A DNA stretch of 13,311 nucleotides. Source: CAYMCV01 sp964389005 (lineage in GTDB: Bacteria; Bacillota; Clostridia; Lachnospirales; Lachnospiraceae). A model generated the notes under the pieces. It searched no databases. It was not told where the DNA came from and saw nothing but the letters and a program-made list of their open reading frames with translations. The stretch's first letter is position 1. The number at the start of each line of letters is the position of its first letter. This document shows, piece after piece, positions 1 to 6,467 of this stretch. A program made the position numbers and the translations under genes. The stretch is taken from positions 1 through 13,311 of the forward strand of contig CAYMCV010000066.1 of the NCBI GenBank assembly GCA_964389005.1, read 5' to 3'.

Positions 1-1
1 T

Positions 2-178
2 TTCTACAAAACAGATTTATCCCGCGGAAAAGATAAAAAAGGCACGGGTCTCGGGCTATCCATAACCCGCGAAATCATCCGTGCACATGGTGAAAATATC
101 AACGTCATCAGCACGGAGGGCGAAGGAAGCGAATTCATCTTTTCCCTTCCCCTATCCGATGTCAATGACGAAACATAA
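2..178 (+). CDS. Sensor histidine kinase, C-terminal fragment (5' end outside window)
   Basis: The frame starting at base 2 reads 58 residues and ends at TAA 176-178. It contains the G2 box of the HATPase_c domain (GTGLGLSI, residues 14-21 of the fragment). After it comes the usual alternation 'TREIIRAHGENINVISTEGEGSEFIFSLPL', split here as TREIIRAHG, then INVISTEGEGSEF, then IFSLPL, where helix and last strands close the ATP-binding fold. This is the extreme C-terminus of a membrane or cytoplasmic two-component sensor kinase that autophosphorylates on histidine. The sensor, DHp domain and N box are outside the window, so the stimulus and partner regulator cannot be named. The gene converges on trmL with no intergenic base, and its terminator lies within trmL. 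The frame ends normally and shows no sign of decay. Confidence 0.9.
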   Translation, partial: FYKTDLSRGKDKKGTGLGLSITREIIRAHGENINVISTEGEGSEFIFSLPLSDVNDET

Positions 179-676
179 CTACTCTGACTTCCAATGCAGG
201 CGATGCAATTCGCCTGCTTTTTGCATTTGCGTAAAACCGTTCTGCCGTAATGCCTCATACAATACGATGCTGACCGAATTCGAAAGATTCAATGAGCGAA
301 TCGTCGGCAGCATGGGAATCCTGATGCAAGTCTCCTCATAATCCACAAGAATCTCTTCCGGAATTCCGGCACTTTCTTTCCCAAACATGATATAATCATC
401 GGGCCCGAATTCCACTTCCGTATAGATTTTCTTGGCCTTTGTAGTTGCCATATAAATCTTTGCATTGGGATTTTTAGCTAAAAATTCTTCAAAATTCATG
501 TATCGACGCACATCTAAATGTTCCCAATAATCCATTCCGGCACGCTTGATTTCTTTCTCATTTAGGCGAAATCCCAAAGGTTCAATCAAATGTAAAACCG
601 TATCCGTAGCAACGCACGTCCGTCCAATGTTGCCTGTATTTGCCGGTATCTCCGGCTGATGAAGTACAATATGCAT
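179..676 (-). CDS. trmL: tRNA (cytidine(34)-2'-O)-methyltransferase (TrmL/YibK family)
   Basis: The 165-residue protein has the size and motifs of the SPOUT-class enzyme TrmL, which 2'-O-methylates the wobble base C34 or cmnm5U34 of tRNA-Leu isoacceptors using S-adenosylmethionine. It begins MHIVLHQPEIPANTGNIGRT, with the NTGNIGRT motif at residues 13-20. The knot motifs are GKESAGIP (99-106) and SLNLSNSV (128-135), the latter preceded by the conserved IPMLPTIR stretch. TrmL acts as a soluble dimer in the cytoplasm. The start at 676 has AAAGGA about ten bases upstream. The gene is the last of a minus-strand series, 58 bases after the aminotransferase. Its stop codon (179-181) directly abuts the stop codon of the convergent kinase gene, and its last codons carry that gene's terminator on the other strand. 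The identification is by recognised motifs and length. Confidence 0.93.
   Translation of the reverse strand: MHIVLHQPEIPANTGNIGRTCVATDTVLHLIEPLGFRLNEKEIKRAGMDYWEHLDVRRYMNFEEFLAKNPNAKIYMATTKAKKIYTEVEFGPDDYIMFGKESAGIPEEILVDYEETCIRIPMLPTIRSLNLSNSVSIVLYEALRQNGFTQMQKAGELHRLHWKSE
196..222 (+). terminator. Rho-independent terminator of the histidine kinase gene, inside trmL
   Basis: A perfect 8-bp stem, GCAGGCGA (196-203) and TCGCCTGC (210-217), with a 6-base loop TGCAAT, is followed at once by TTTTT (218-222). It begins 17 bases after the kinase stop codon. Read on the minus strand the hairpin is not followed by a T tract, so it should act only on + strand transcription. It lies wholly within codons 152-161 of the opposite trmL gene. 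Confidence 0.8.
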
Positions 677-734
677 ACGTTTCGCTTCCTTTCGGATTCA
701 TGGTCTCACCGTTCCGTCAAAACCCGAATCCGCT

Positions 735-1901
735 CTACTTCCCTCTTAATCCATCGATAAAGTGTTGCAACCTACCGATCGCAATCTTCAAATCCTCCAA
801 AGAATATGCATAGGAAATCCGAAGAAATCCCTCTCCGCAATCTCCGAATGCAGTTCCCGGTACCACAGCTACCTTTTCTTTTTCTAACAGTGCCAAGGCA
901 AATTCTTCGCTGCTCATTCCGAATTCCTTGATACATGGAAATACATAAAAAGCACCAAACGGTTCAAAACACGGAAGCCCCATACGTTCAAATTCATGCA
1001 TGAGAAAACGTCTTCGTCTATTATATGCTTCACGCATCATTGTGACATCGTCGTCACCGTCACGCAATGCCGCAATTGCAGCATACTGACTGGTTGTCGG
1101 TGCACACATAATCGCAAACTGATGCAGTTTTATCATCTGCTTGATGATAACTTCGGGACCGCAGGCATATCCCAAGCGCCATCCTGTCATCGCATAGGCT
1201 TTGGAAAATCCATTGATTAGTATCGTTCTTTCCTGCATTCCCGGCAGAGACGCAATCGATACATGCTCTCCCTGATAAGAAAGTTCTGCATAAATCTCAT
1301 CCGATATGACAAATATGTCATTTTTAATGACTATCTCCGCAATACGCTCCAAATCTTTTCGTTCCATAATGGCACCGGTCGGATTATTTGGAAACGCAAG
1401 TATCAGAACTTTGGTTTTGTCGGTAATCGCTGCTTCCAATTCTTCCGCAGTCAATCGGAACTGATTCTCGTTCTTCAGATTGATTATCACCGGAACTCCG
1501 TCTGCCATAACGGCACAGGGCTCATATGAAACATAGCAAGGTTGCGGAATGATGACTTCCTCGCCGGGATTCAGCATCACGCGTAATGCAACATCAATGG
1601 CTTCGGAGCCACCCACAGTTACCAAAACCTCATCATCTGCGTCATATGTAATTCCATTTTTTCTCTTTATGTACTTTGCAATTTCTTTTCTTAATTCCTT
1701 CAGACCCGCATTGGATGTGTAGAAGGTACGCCCCTTTTCCAACGAGTATATTCCCTCGTCGCGAATATGCCAAGGGGTATCAAAATCAGGTTCGCCCACA
1801 CCCAGAGAAATAGCATCCGGCATCTCACTGACAATATCAAAAAACTTGCGGATTCCCGAAGGTTTGATCTCTACGATTTTATCGGATAATGGATTTCTCA
1901 T
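735..1901 (-). CDS. Class I/II PLP-dependent aminotransferase
   Basis: This 388-residue protein has the full fold type I aminotransferase signature. GEPDF is at 36-40, the phosphate-side TVGGSEAID at 95-103, and NNPTG at 172-176. The pyridine-N-binding aspartate is in SDEIY (D201), the Schiff-base lysine is K234 in GFSKAYAMTGWRLGY, and the substrate carboxylate-binding arginine is R361 in LRISYA. It resembles the aspartate/aromatic aminotransferase group that includes PatA-like enzymes. Those act on aspartate, aromatic amino acids or N-acetyl-diaminopimelate, and sequence alone does not decide the substrate. It is a cytoplasmic, probably dimeric, PLP enzyme. Its ATG overlaps the TGA of the upstream Lrp gene (ATGA, 1898-1901). 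The only SD-like site is a weak AAAGG about 13 bases upstream, so translation is probably coupled. The Lrp neighbour suggests control by an amino acid. Confidence 0.93.
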   Translation of the reverse strand: MRNPLSDKIVEIKPSGIRKFFDIVSEMPDAISLGVGEPDFDTPWHIRDEGIYSLEKGRTFYTSNAGLKELRKEIAKYIKRKNGITYDADDEVLVTVGGSEAIDVALRVMLNPGEEVIIPQPCYVSYEPCAVMADGVPVIINLKNENQFRLTAEELEAAITDKTKVLILAFPNNPTGAIMERKDLERIAEIVIKNDIFVISDEIYAELSYQGEHVSIASLPGMQERTILINGFSKAYAMTGWRLGYACGPEVIIKQMIKLHQFAIMCAPTTSQYAAIAALRDGDDDVTMMREAYNRRRRFLMHEFERMGLPCFEPFGAFYVFPCIKEFGMSSEEFALALLEKEKVAVVPGTAFGDCGEGFLRISYAYSLEDLKIAIGRLQHFIDGLRGK

Positions 1902-2380
1902 GGCGTCAACTTCAACCTTTCATCCGTATTTTTCTTCGCAAGAATCGTCCCGTGATCCTTATATTTCTTCAGTATAAAATGTGTTGCGGTACTTAGTACC
2001 GTATCAAGCGTTGAAAGCTTATCGGATACAAAGTTGGAAACTTCCTTCAAGGACTTACCTTCCAGGCTGACCAACAAATCATATGCACCGGAAATCAAGT
2101 AGACCGAATTCACTTCGGGATATTTGTAAATCCGCTCTGCAATCGTGTCAAATCCCTGACCCCTCTGCGGTGTCACGCGCACCTCAATCAATGCACTGAC
2201 TTTTTCGATTGAGGTTTTTTCCCAATCAATCAGCGTATGGTATCCGCAGATAACTCCCTCTTCTTCCATGGCAGCAATCTCGTTGACCACATCAATCTCT
2301 TCTTCGCCCAATAAAACCGCCAATTCCTGTAAATCAATGCGGCTGTTTTTCTCTATCACAGTTAAAATCTTCTCACGCAT
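1898..2380 (-). CDS. Lrp/AsnC-family transcriptional regulator
   Basis: The 160-residue protein has an N-terminal winged helix-turn-helix (about residues 5-48). This is followed by the RAM/effector domain (about 60-140) with the family motif SGAYDLLVSLEG (97-108). Members are cytoplasmic octamer-forming regulators that bind amino acids and control amino acid metabolism or transport. The start is supported by GGAGG seven bases upstream of ATG 2380. The stop codon overlaps the start of the aminotransferase gene by four bases, so the two are made from one message and the regulator probably controls that enzyme or its pathway (inference). The tail after the RAM domain (about residues 141-160, rich in K, T and E) is slightly longer than in classic Lrp. 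I see no clear operator palindrome in the short upstream gap. Confidence 0.92.
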   Translation of the reverse strand: MREKILTVIEKNSRIDLQELAVLLGEEEIDVVNEIAAMEEEGVICGYHTLIDWEKTSIEKVSALIEVRVTPQRGQGFDTIAERIYKYPEVNSVYLISGAYDLLVSLEGKSLKEVSNFVSDKLSTLDTVLSTATHFILKKYKDHGTILAKKNTDERLKLTP

Positions 2381-2413
2381 AATTATTCCTCCATTTTGTT
2401 TTGTCGATACATT

Positions 2414-3400
2414 CTACTGTAAAGCCCGATACAATTCATCCGATTTCGGAGGTTCCAAAAATCTCCGTTCTCCGTCGTTTATGACAACCCTGTCATTATT
2501 ATCTGTTGTTTTCCCGATAACAACTGCATGTATTCCTTCCTTATCCAGATTTCGAACCAAATCGGAACCGTTGTCCGTCGCAATCAACATACTTCCCGAT
2601 GAAATCAATCCATAAGGATTAATATCGTAAAAATTGCATATCTCCACAGTTTCCTGTCGAATCGGTATTTTCTTTAAATCCACCTCGATACCGACCCCCG
2701 CGCTTTCACCGATTTCCCAAAGAGCACCGAAAATCCCGCCCTCGGTCACATCATGCATCGCACTGACGCCGGTCCGAACGGCGACTGCAGCCTCCGGCAA
2801 AACGGATAAAAATCGATCGAACGCTTTGGCGTCCTCTATCATTGGGAACGGATATCTCTTCAAAAGCTCCGCTTCTTTTTCTTTCGCAATGATCGCGGTG
2901 CCTTCCAATCCAATCCACTTCGTAACAACCAAATCCTGTCCTGCCTTGGCGCCTCCGGTCAAAATGTAACCGTCTTTTTTGGCTTTACCGATTCCGGTAA
3001 CTGTCAGAATAGGTCTGTTGACTGCTTCTGTAACTTCCGTGTGTCCGCCCATAACCTGTATATGAACCTGTTCACAGGTCTCTTCAATCTGGTGCATCAT
3101 TTCTCGCAAATCCGATTCTTCTATGCTTGTAGGCAATAACGCCGATATCAGCAAACCAACCGGTTCTGCACCGGAAGATGCCAGATCGTTTACTGTTACA
3201 TGCACTGCCAACCGACCGATGTCCTTGGTCGTACCGGTAATCGGATCCGTGCTCGTGACGAAAACTTCATCCTCTTTTAATGCCAAAACGGCACAGTCTT
3301 CCCCTACGCCTGCGCCGATTAGTATTTCTTCTCTTTTATTCTTTATTTCTTTGAGTATGGAGCGTTTCAGTACACTCTCAGACACTTTACCGATTTTCAT
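2414..3400 (-). CDS. HypE-like AIR synthase-family protein without the HypE C-terminal cysteine
   Basis: The 328-residue protein has the PurM/HypE/SelD/ThiL-type two-domain ATP-binding fold. Its N-terminal half contains GVGEDCAVL (31-39), STDPITG (50-56), NDLASSGAEP (71-80) and GGHTEV (118-123). Its C-terminal half contains GQDLVVTKWIGLEGTAI (154-170), HDVTEGG (216-222) and SSGSMLIA (267-274). It looks closest to hydrogenase maturation factor HypE. HypE, however, ends in a reactive cysteine (PRIC-type tail) that carries the thiocarboxamide on its way to the cyanide ligand, whereas this protein ends ELYRALQ. No hydrogenase or hyp gene is nearby. It is therefore better called an AIR synthase-related protein of unknown substrate, probably a kinase or ATP-dependent ligase-like enzyme. 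The start is supported by GAGGTGA just upstream. It lies between the vanW-like gene (41-base gap) and the Lrp gene (33-base gap). Confidence 0.88.
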   Translation of the reverse strand: MKIGKVSESVLKRSILKEIKNKREEILIGAGVGEDCAVLALKEDEVFVTSTDPITGTTKDIGRLAVHVTVNDLASSGAEPVGLLISALLPTSIEESDLREMMHQIEETCEQVHIQVMGGHTEVTEAVNRPILTVTGIGKAKKDGYILTGGAKAGQDLVVTKWIGLEGTAIIAKEKEAELLKRYPFPMIEDAKAFDRFLSVLPEAAVAVRTGVSAMHDVTEGGIFGALWEIGESAGVGIEVDLKKIPIRQETVEICNFYDINPYGLISSGSMLIATDNGSDLVRNLDKEGIHAVVIGKTTDNNDRVVINDGERRFLEPPKSDELYRALQ

Positions 3401-3441
3401 TGCTCACCTCATGATTATCCTTAACTCCGATACACACAATA

Positions 3442-4911
3442 TTAATACTCCGGTACCGGCGGTGCCGTAATCTGCGCATAAAGTGCAGCTGCAACTCCCT
3501 TTACATGATCAATACTTCCGGTTCCGATTGCAGCCATAATTTCATTGTAGACATTCGGATCTGACGTATTCACGCCAACAACCGCCGTCCTCGGTGACAT
3601 TTTGTATGAACTGCTGTTTACCTGTTCACGCGATACTTCCACGCCGTTTTCTTTCACGATTTTCCAAAGTCTTGCTTTATATCCGATATGTGCCGATTGA
3701 ACATTCACATAACCAACACCTTGGTTGGTTGCGGGAATGATATTCTCGTTCTCCGGATTGATTACCTGTAAAATTTCGCTTTGATATTCGACTGTTCTGT
3801 TCTCCGCACGATTATCAACACCGTAAATTGTAAATGTAATCTTTCTGCTTCCTGCCACACCTTCGATATAAATCGGATAGTCCGAGTTATTTTTAAATTT
3901 GAAATCCTTGCCTGCCCCCTCGGAAATTGCAGCATCAGCAGATACATTCACATAAGAAACCACCATGGAATGCGGATTGCGTTCCGTAACCTCCAACTCA
4001 GAAAGCAATACAGCATTGTAAAGTGTCGTCGACACCTGACAAATACCGCCGCCCATACTGTCTACAACCATTCCGTTTAAATAGGAACCGGCCATATAGT
4101 ATCCGTTTGCCGCTGTAAAAGGTTTTACTGTGTCATATGTCGAGAATTCCTCCCCCGGCATAACGATCGTTCCGTTAATCAAATTACATCCATTCTCAAC
4201 ATTGGCACTTCTGGCCGCCACCGCCGAATAGGAAGTCGTAAACGTACCAAGAACATCCTTGATTGCTTTCAAATCATCTGTGGAAATCTCGGGCTCTGCA
4301 ATGACTGCAGACAAAGCAACCGTAATCGGTTCACATGCCCAATTCTCGGCTAAATCTTCCATCACCAAGTCAACAGAGTCTTCAACGTCAACCACTGCTC
4401 CGGCAATGCCATCCTCAATTACAAATTCATCGTTCACGCGACTAATCGTCGGATTCTGTGGCATCACATCAAATGCAGTACACTGCTCGGCTATCACGGA
4501 ACGAATCTTGCTCTCGCTGAATGTAAACATCATTTCAAGAACAACATTGTCTTGTTTTAAATCTTCTCGTGCTTTATATCTTGCTATAACATTTCCTTTG
4601 TTTGCATAATTGGTCGCTTCTTCAAGAATTTCGGGATTTCCCCAAGCAATCCCCAAATCGCCTGCAGTCACTTCCACTTCATGACCTTCCACTGCCTGAA
4701 GTGTAATTGTCGTATTCTCAAGTGCCGCAAGATGCGATTCCACCGCTGCCTTTGCCTCATCCGGTGTCATTCCCGAGATATCAACCGTATCTACATAAAT
4801 ACCGTCATGAATGACCTCTTCGCCTTGCGCCGCCACGTTCCTACCAAACAGTAAGGCACTGCACATTGCTATCATTATGAGTGTGAATACTCTGTTCATG
4901 TTCTTCATCAT
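3442..4911 (-). CDS. Secreted VanW-family protein with peptidoglycan-binding-like domains
   Basis: The 489-residue precursor starts with a signal peptide: positive MMKNMNR, a hydrophobic core at about 8-23, then NVAAQ as the likely cleavage region near residue 28. Residues about 35-115 hold a YoaR-type/PG-binding-4 repeat (VDISGMTPDEAKAAVESHL), and a second region follows to about 205. The VanW domain spans about 224-352, with GGGICQVSTTLYNA at 287-300 including Cys291. The C-terminal part (about 370-450) resembles a G5-like beta domain, ending YKMSPRTAVVGV. VanW itself is an accessory gene of some vancomycin-resistance clusters. Its biochemical role is unknown and the domain is common in non-resistant Clostridia, so this is not evidence of glycopeptide resistance. 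It is likely exported and wall-associated. The start has AAAGGG upstream of two adjacent ATG codons (4911 and 4908). It is probably the first gene of the run down to trmL. Confidence 0.9.
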   Translation of the reverse strand: MMKNMNRVFTLIMIAMCSALLFGRNVAAQGEEVIHDGIYVDTVDISGMTPDEAKAAVESHLAALENTTITLQAVEGHEVEVTAGDLGIAWGNPEILEEATNYANKGNVIARYKAREDLKQDNVVLEMMFTFSESKIRSVIAEQCTAFDVMPQNPTISRVNDEFVIEDGIAGAVVDVEDSVDLVMEDLAENWACEPITVALSAVIAEPEISTDDLKAIKDVLGTFTTSYSAVAARSANVENGCNLINGTIVMPGEEFSTYDTVKPFTAANGYYMAGSYLNGMVVDSMGGGICQVSTTLYNAVLLSELEVTERNPHSMVVSYVNVSADAAISEGAGKDFKFKNNSDYPIYIEGVAGSRKITFTIYGVDNRAENRTVEYQSEILQVINPENENIIPATNQGVGYVNVQSAHIGYKARLWKIVKENGVEVSREQVNSSSYKMSPRTAVVGVNTSDPNVYNEIMAAIGTGSIDHVKGVAAALYAQITAPPVPEY

Positions 4912-4947
4912 TTTTCCCTTTCTTTATGCGATACACTTCCGCTGTTG

Positions 4948-4968
4948 AAAAAAAGCCGATAATCGACT
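4948..4968 (-). terminator. Probable rho-independent terminator after the 34-residue peptide gene
   Basis: On the minus strand AGTCGA pairs with TCGGCT (one G-T pair) around a three-base TTA loop, followed by an uninterrupted T run at the A tract 4948-4954. The stem is short (6 bp), so strength is uncertain. It lies 57 bases after the peptide stop codon and 37 bases before the VanW start, which would separate the two transcripts at least partly. I find no convincing promoter for the VanW gene between this site and 4911. Confidence 0.45.
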
Positions 4969-5024
4969 ATACTGAAGCAGGGAAATGCTCATCACAATCG
5001 ATGACTGTATGATAAGCGTCTACT

Positions 5025-5129
5025 CTATAGCAAATACGCCAAAAACGGAATTACCATTGCAAGCACCAATAAGATACAAATTACGGATGCTATCATTCTT
5101 TTCGTTTTTTTATTGTTCAAATTCATCAT
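5025..5129 (-). CDS. 34-residue single-span membrane peptide
   Basis: An open frame from ATG 5129 to TAG 5025 encodes 34 residues. It has a short positively charged N-terminus (MMNLNNKKTKR) and one hydrophobic helix (IASVICILLVLAMVIPFL) reaching nearly to the C-terminus. This should insert with its basic end in the cytoplasm. GGAGG lies at 5141-5145, eleven bases from the first ATG and fourteen from the second, within the longer purine run GGAGGTAGG. A good promoter (5202-5230) precedes it and a candidate terminator (4948-4968) follows, so it looks like an expressed single-gene unit. I do not recognise a named family. In shape it recalls short membrane regulators such as Prli42 or DUF4044 proteins, but I see no decisive motif. 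A type I toxin is another possibility, though no antisense RNA is evident. It lies divergently from the membrane-anchored gene at 5209. Confidence 0.65.
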   Translation of the reverse strand: MMNLNNKKTKRMIASVICILLVLAMVIPFLAYLL

Positions 5130-5150
5130 AATGCAACCTACCTCCATAAT
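5122..5150 (+). promoter_or_regulatory. Weak candidate promoter for the gene at 5209
   Basis: TTCATC (5122-5127) and CATAAT (5145-5150) are separated by 17 bases upstream of the + strand gene. The -10 box matches 5 of 6 consensus positions but the -35 box is poor. The site overlaps the start and ribosome binding site of the 34-residue peptide on the other strand, so the two divergent units would have interleaved control regions. Confidence 0.25.
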
Positions 5151-5201
5151 TGGACTCTCTCGCTCTTTTTATGAGAGATGTGAACTCAATACTGAAAGGA
5201 T

Positions 5202-5230
5202 ATTATATATGAAATTTCCCTTTTTTGCAA
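5202..5230 (-). promoter_or_regulatory. Sigma-A-type promoter for the 34-residue peptide
   Basis: On the minus strand TTGCAA (5225-5230) and TATAAT (5202-5207) are separated by exactly 17 bases. The predicted start near 5195 leaves a leader of about 66 bases before ATG 5129. The promoter overlaps the ribosome binding site, start codon and first codons of the divergent gene at 5209. Confidence 0.6.
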
Positions 5231-5859
5231 GCATAATTATCGGCTCGCTCCTCCTCATGCTTACCATTCGACTTCTTCGTCGAAAAGAGCACAATCTTAC
5301 AAAAAAATATCTGGAAAGAGAAGCCCTTGCCAACAGCGCGCGAGCACAATCTCTGGATACGCTGAATTATATCAGTATTCCGGAACGCTTCTTTCAGTTC
5401 TTCGAAGAATCGGTACCTGAATCGGCCCAAGAAGCACTTCTTGCTTTGTTACAACTAAAAGATGCTCCCATTGTCAATCTTTCTGGTATCAGTAACACGG
5501 ATTTGAAGTTCTCATATGGTGCCGCTAATTTAGAGACCCTCTCGCTCTATGATCAGAATTATACCATCATGGCACGTTCCATCCAGACACTTGCCGAGGC
5601 GGAATATGCCTGCGGTCATATCGATCAATCCTCTGAATTACTCGAGTTTCTGATTACGACACATTGTGACATGATGCGTACCTATCGCCTTCTGTCTTCC
5701 ATATATATAGCAGAAGGCAACGCCGCCAAAACAGATTACCTGATTTCATCGGCATCAACACTTCCCGGCTTAACGCGTGAACCCATCATGAAGATGCTCA
5801 CTTCGATGCGCCCTTCGGACAATACGGACGAAGAAAGCATTCTTCGCATTTTGGAGTAG
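5209..5859 (+). CDS. Membrane-anchored protein of unknown function with TPR-like helices
   Basis: I do not recognise this 216-residue protein. It begins with one hydrophobic segment (residues 3-20, FPFFASIIIGSLLLMLTI) followed by RLLRRK, which predicts an N-in signal anchor or short membrane tether. The rest is soluble and mostly helical. Residues about 122-150 and 155-180 read like two helix-turn-helix pairs of a TPR or SEL1-like array (AEAEYACGHIDQSSELLEFL, then YRLLSSIYIAEGNAAKTDYL). The start at 5209 is chosen because GAAAGGA lies eight bases upstream. The longer frame beginning at 5113 would place non-conserved residues before the membrane segment and run antisense to the peptide gene. 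The 3' end overlaps nth by 62 bases in convergent orientation. No terminator follows. It may be a scaffold or envelope protein, which is inference only. Confidence 0.75.
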   Translation: MKFPFFASIIIGSLLLMLTIRLLRRKEHNLTKKYLEREALANSARAQSLDTLNYISIPERFFQFFEESVPESAQEALLALLQLKDAPIVNLSGISNTDLKFSYGAANLETLSLYDQNYTIMARSIQTLAEAEYACGHIDQSSELLEFLITTHCDMMRTYRLLSSIYIAEGNAAKTDYLISSASTLPGLTREPIMKMLTSMRPSDNTDEESILRILE

Positions 5860-6427
5860 GTGCCTTACAAATGGTTCTTCCCAAACGGATGATTTGTATA
5901 TTGTAGAGAATCCAATGATCCTTCGGTAATCGCTTCATCAAATCAAACTCAATCTTAACAGGATCTTCTTCCTTGGTAAGTCCAAGGTTTCTTGATATCC
6001 TTTTGACATGTGTGTCAACCACAATGCTGGGTTCATGGTAGATATTACCGCGAATCACATTGGCGGTTTTTCGCCCAACACCTGACAGTGCTGTCAGTTC
6101 TTCGATTGTGCGCGGAACTTCGCCCTGATGACGCTCTAACAACTGGTTCGCACATGCTATCATATTCGCAGCTTTATTGTGATAGAAGCCCGTAGAATGA
6201 ATATCCTCTTCCAATTCTTTGATGTCGGCTTTGGCAACGGCTTCAACTGACGGATACTTGACAAACAAATCCTTTGTCACAATATTGACACGCGCATCGG
6301 TGCACTGTGCGCTCAGCATGGTAGCAAATAAAAGTTGCCACGGTGTCTCATATGTTAAGTAACATCGATACTCCGTCCCATATTCCCGATCCAATGTCTC
6401 CAATATATTCTTCGTTCTCTGATTCAT
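5798..6427 (-). CDS. nth: Endonuclease III (DNA glycosylase/AP lyase)
   Basis: The 209-residue protein is a complete Nth. It removes oxidised pyrimidines from DNA and cleaves the abasic site by beta-elimination in base excision repair. The helix-hairpin-helix LSGVGRKTANV (114-124) carries the catalytic lysine K120. The catalytic aspartate is D138 in VVDTHVKR. The [4Fe-4S] cluster ligands are C187, C194, C197 and C203 with the normal C-x6-C-x2-C-x5-C spacing. Gln41 in SAQCTD is the usual conserved pocket residue. The start has AGAGGTGG close upstream. It follows the radical SAM gene by 40 bases and is probably transcribed with it. Codons 190-209, which encode three of the four cluster cysteines, overlap the 3' end of the gene on the other strand. 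No minus-strand terminator is visible beyond the stop, so transcripts may run antisense into that gene. Confidence 0.96.
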   Translation of the reverse strand: MNQRTKNILETLDREYGTEYRCYLTYETPWQLLFATMLSAQCTDARVNIVTKDLFVKYPSVEAVAKADIKELEEDIHSTGFYHNKAANMIACANQLLERHQGEVPRTIEELTALSGVGRKTANVIRGNIYHEPSIVVDTHVKRISRNLGLTKEEDPVKIEFDLMKRLPKDHWILYNIQIIRLGRTICKAPTPKCEECFLRPYCPKGASK

Positions 6428-6467
6428 TATCCACCTCTTATATTTGTAGTCTTTATCCGTCTAACAT

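Noticed and set aside
692..731. GGATTC/GAATCC inverted repeat between the aminotransferase gene and trmL
   Set aside because: The arms are only six bases with a loop of more than twenty and no T tract, so it is neither a convincing terminator nor an operator.
3442..4911. VanW protein as evidence of vancomycin resistance
   Set aside because: No vanA/B-type ligase, vanH, vanX or matching regulatory pair is in the window, and VanW domains are common in susceptible Clostridia.
5113..5208. Longer start (5113) for the membrane-anchored gene
   Set aside because: No ribosome binding site is present, and the extra residues are the antisense of the 34-residue peptide gene. The AGGA site supports 5209.
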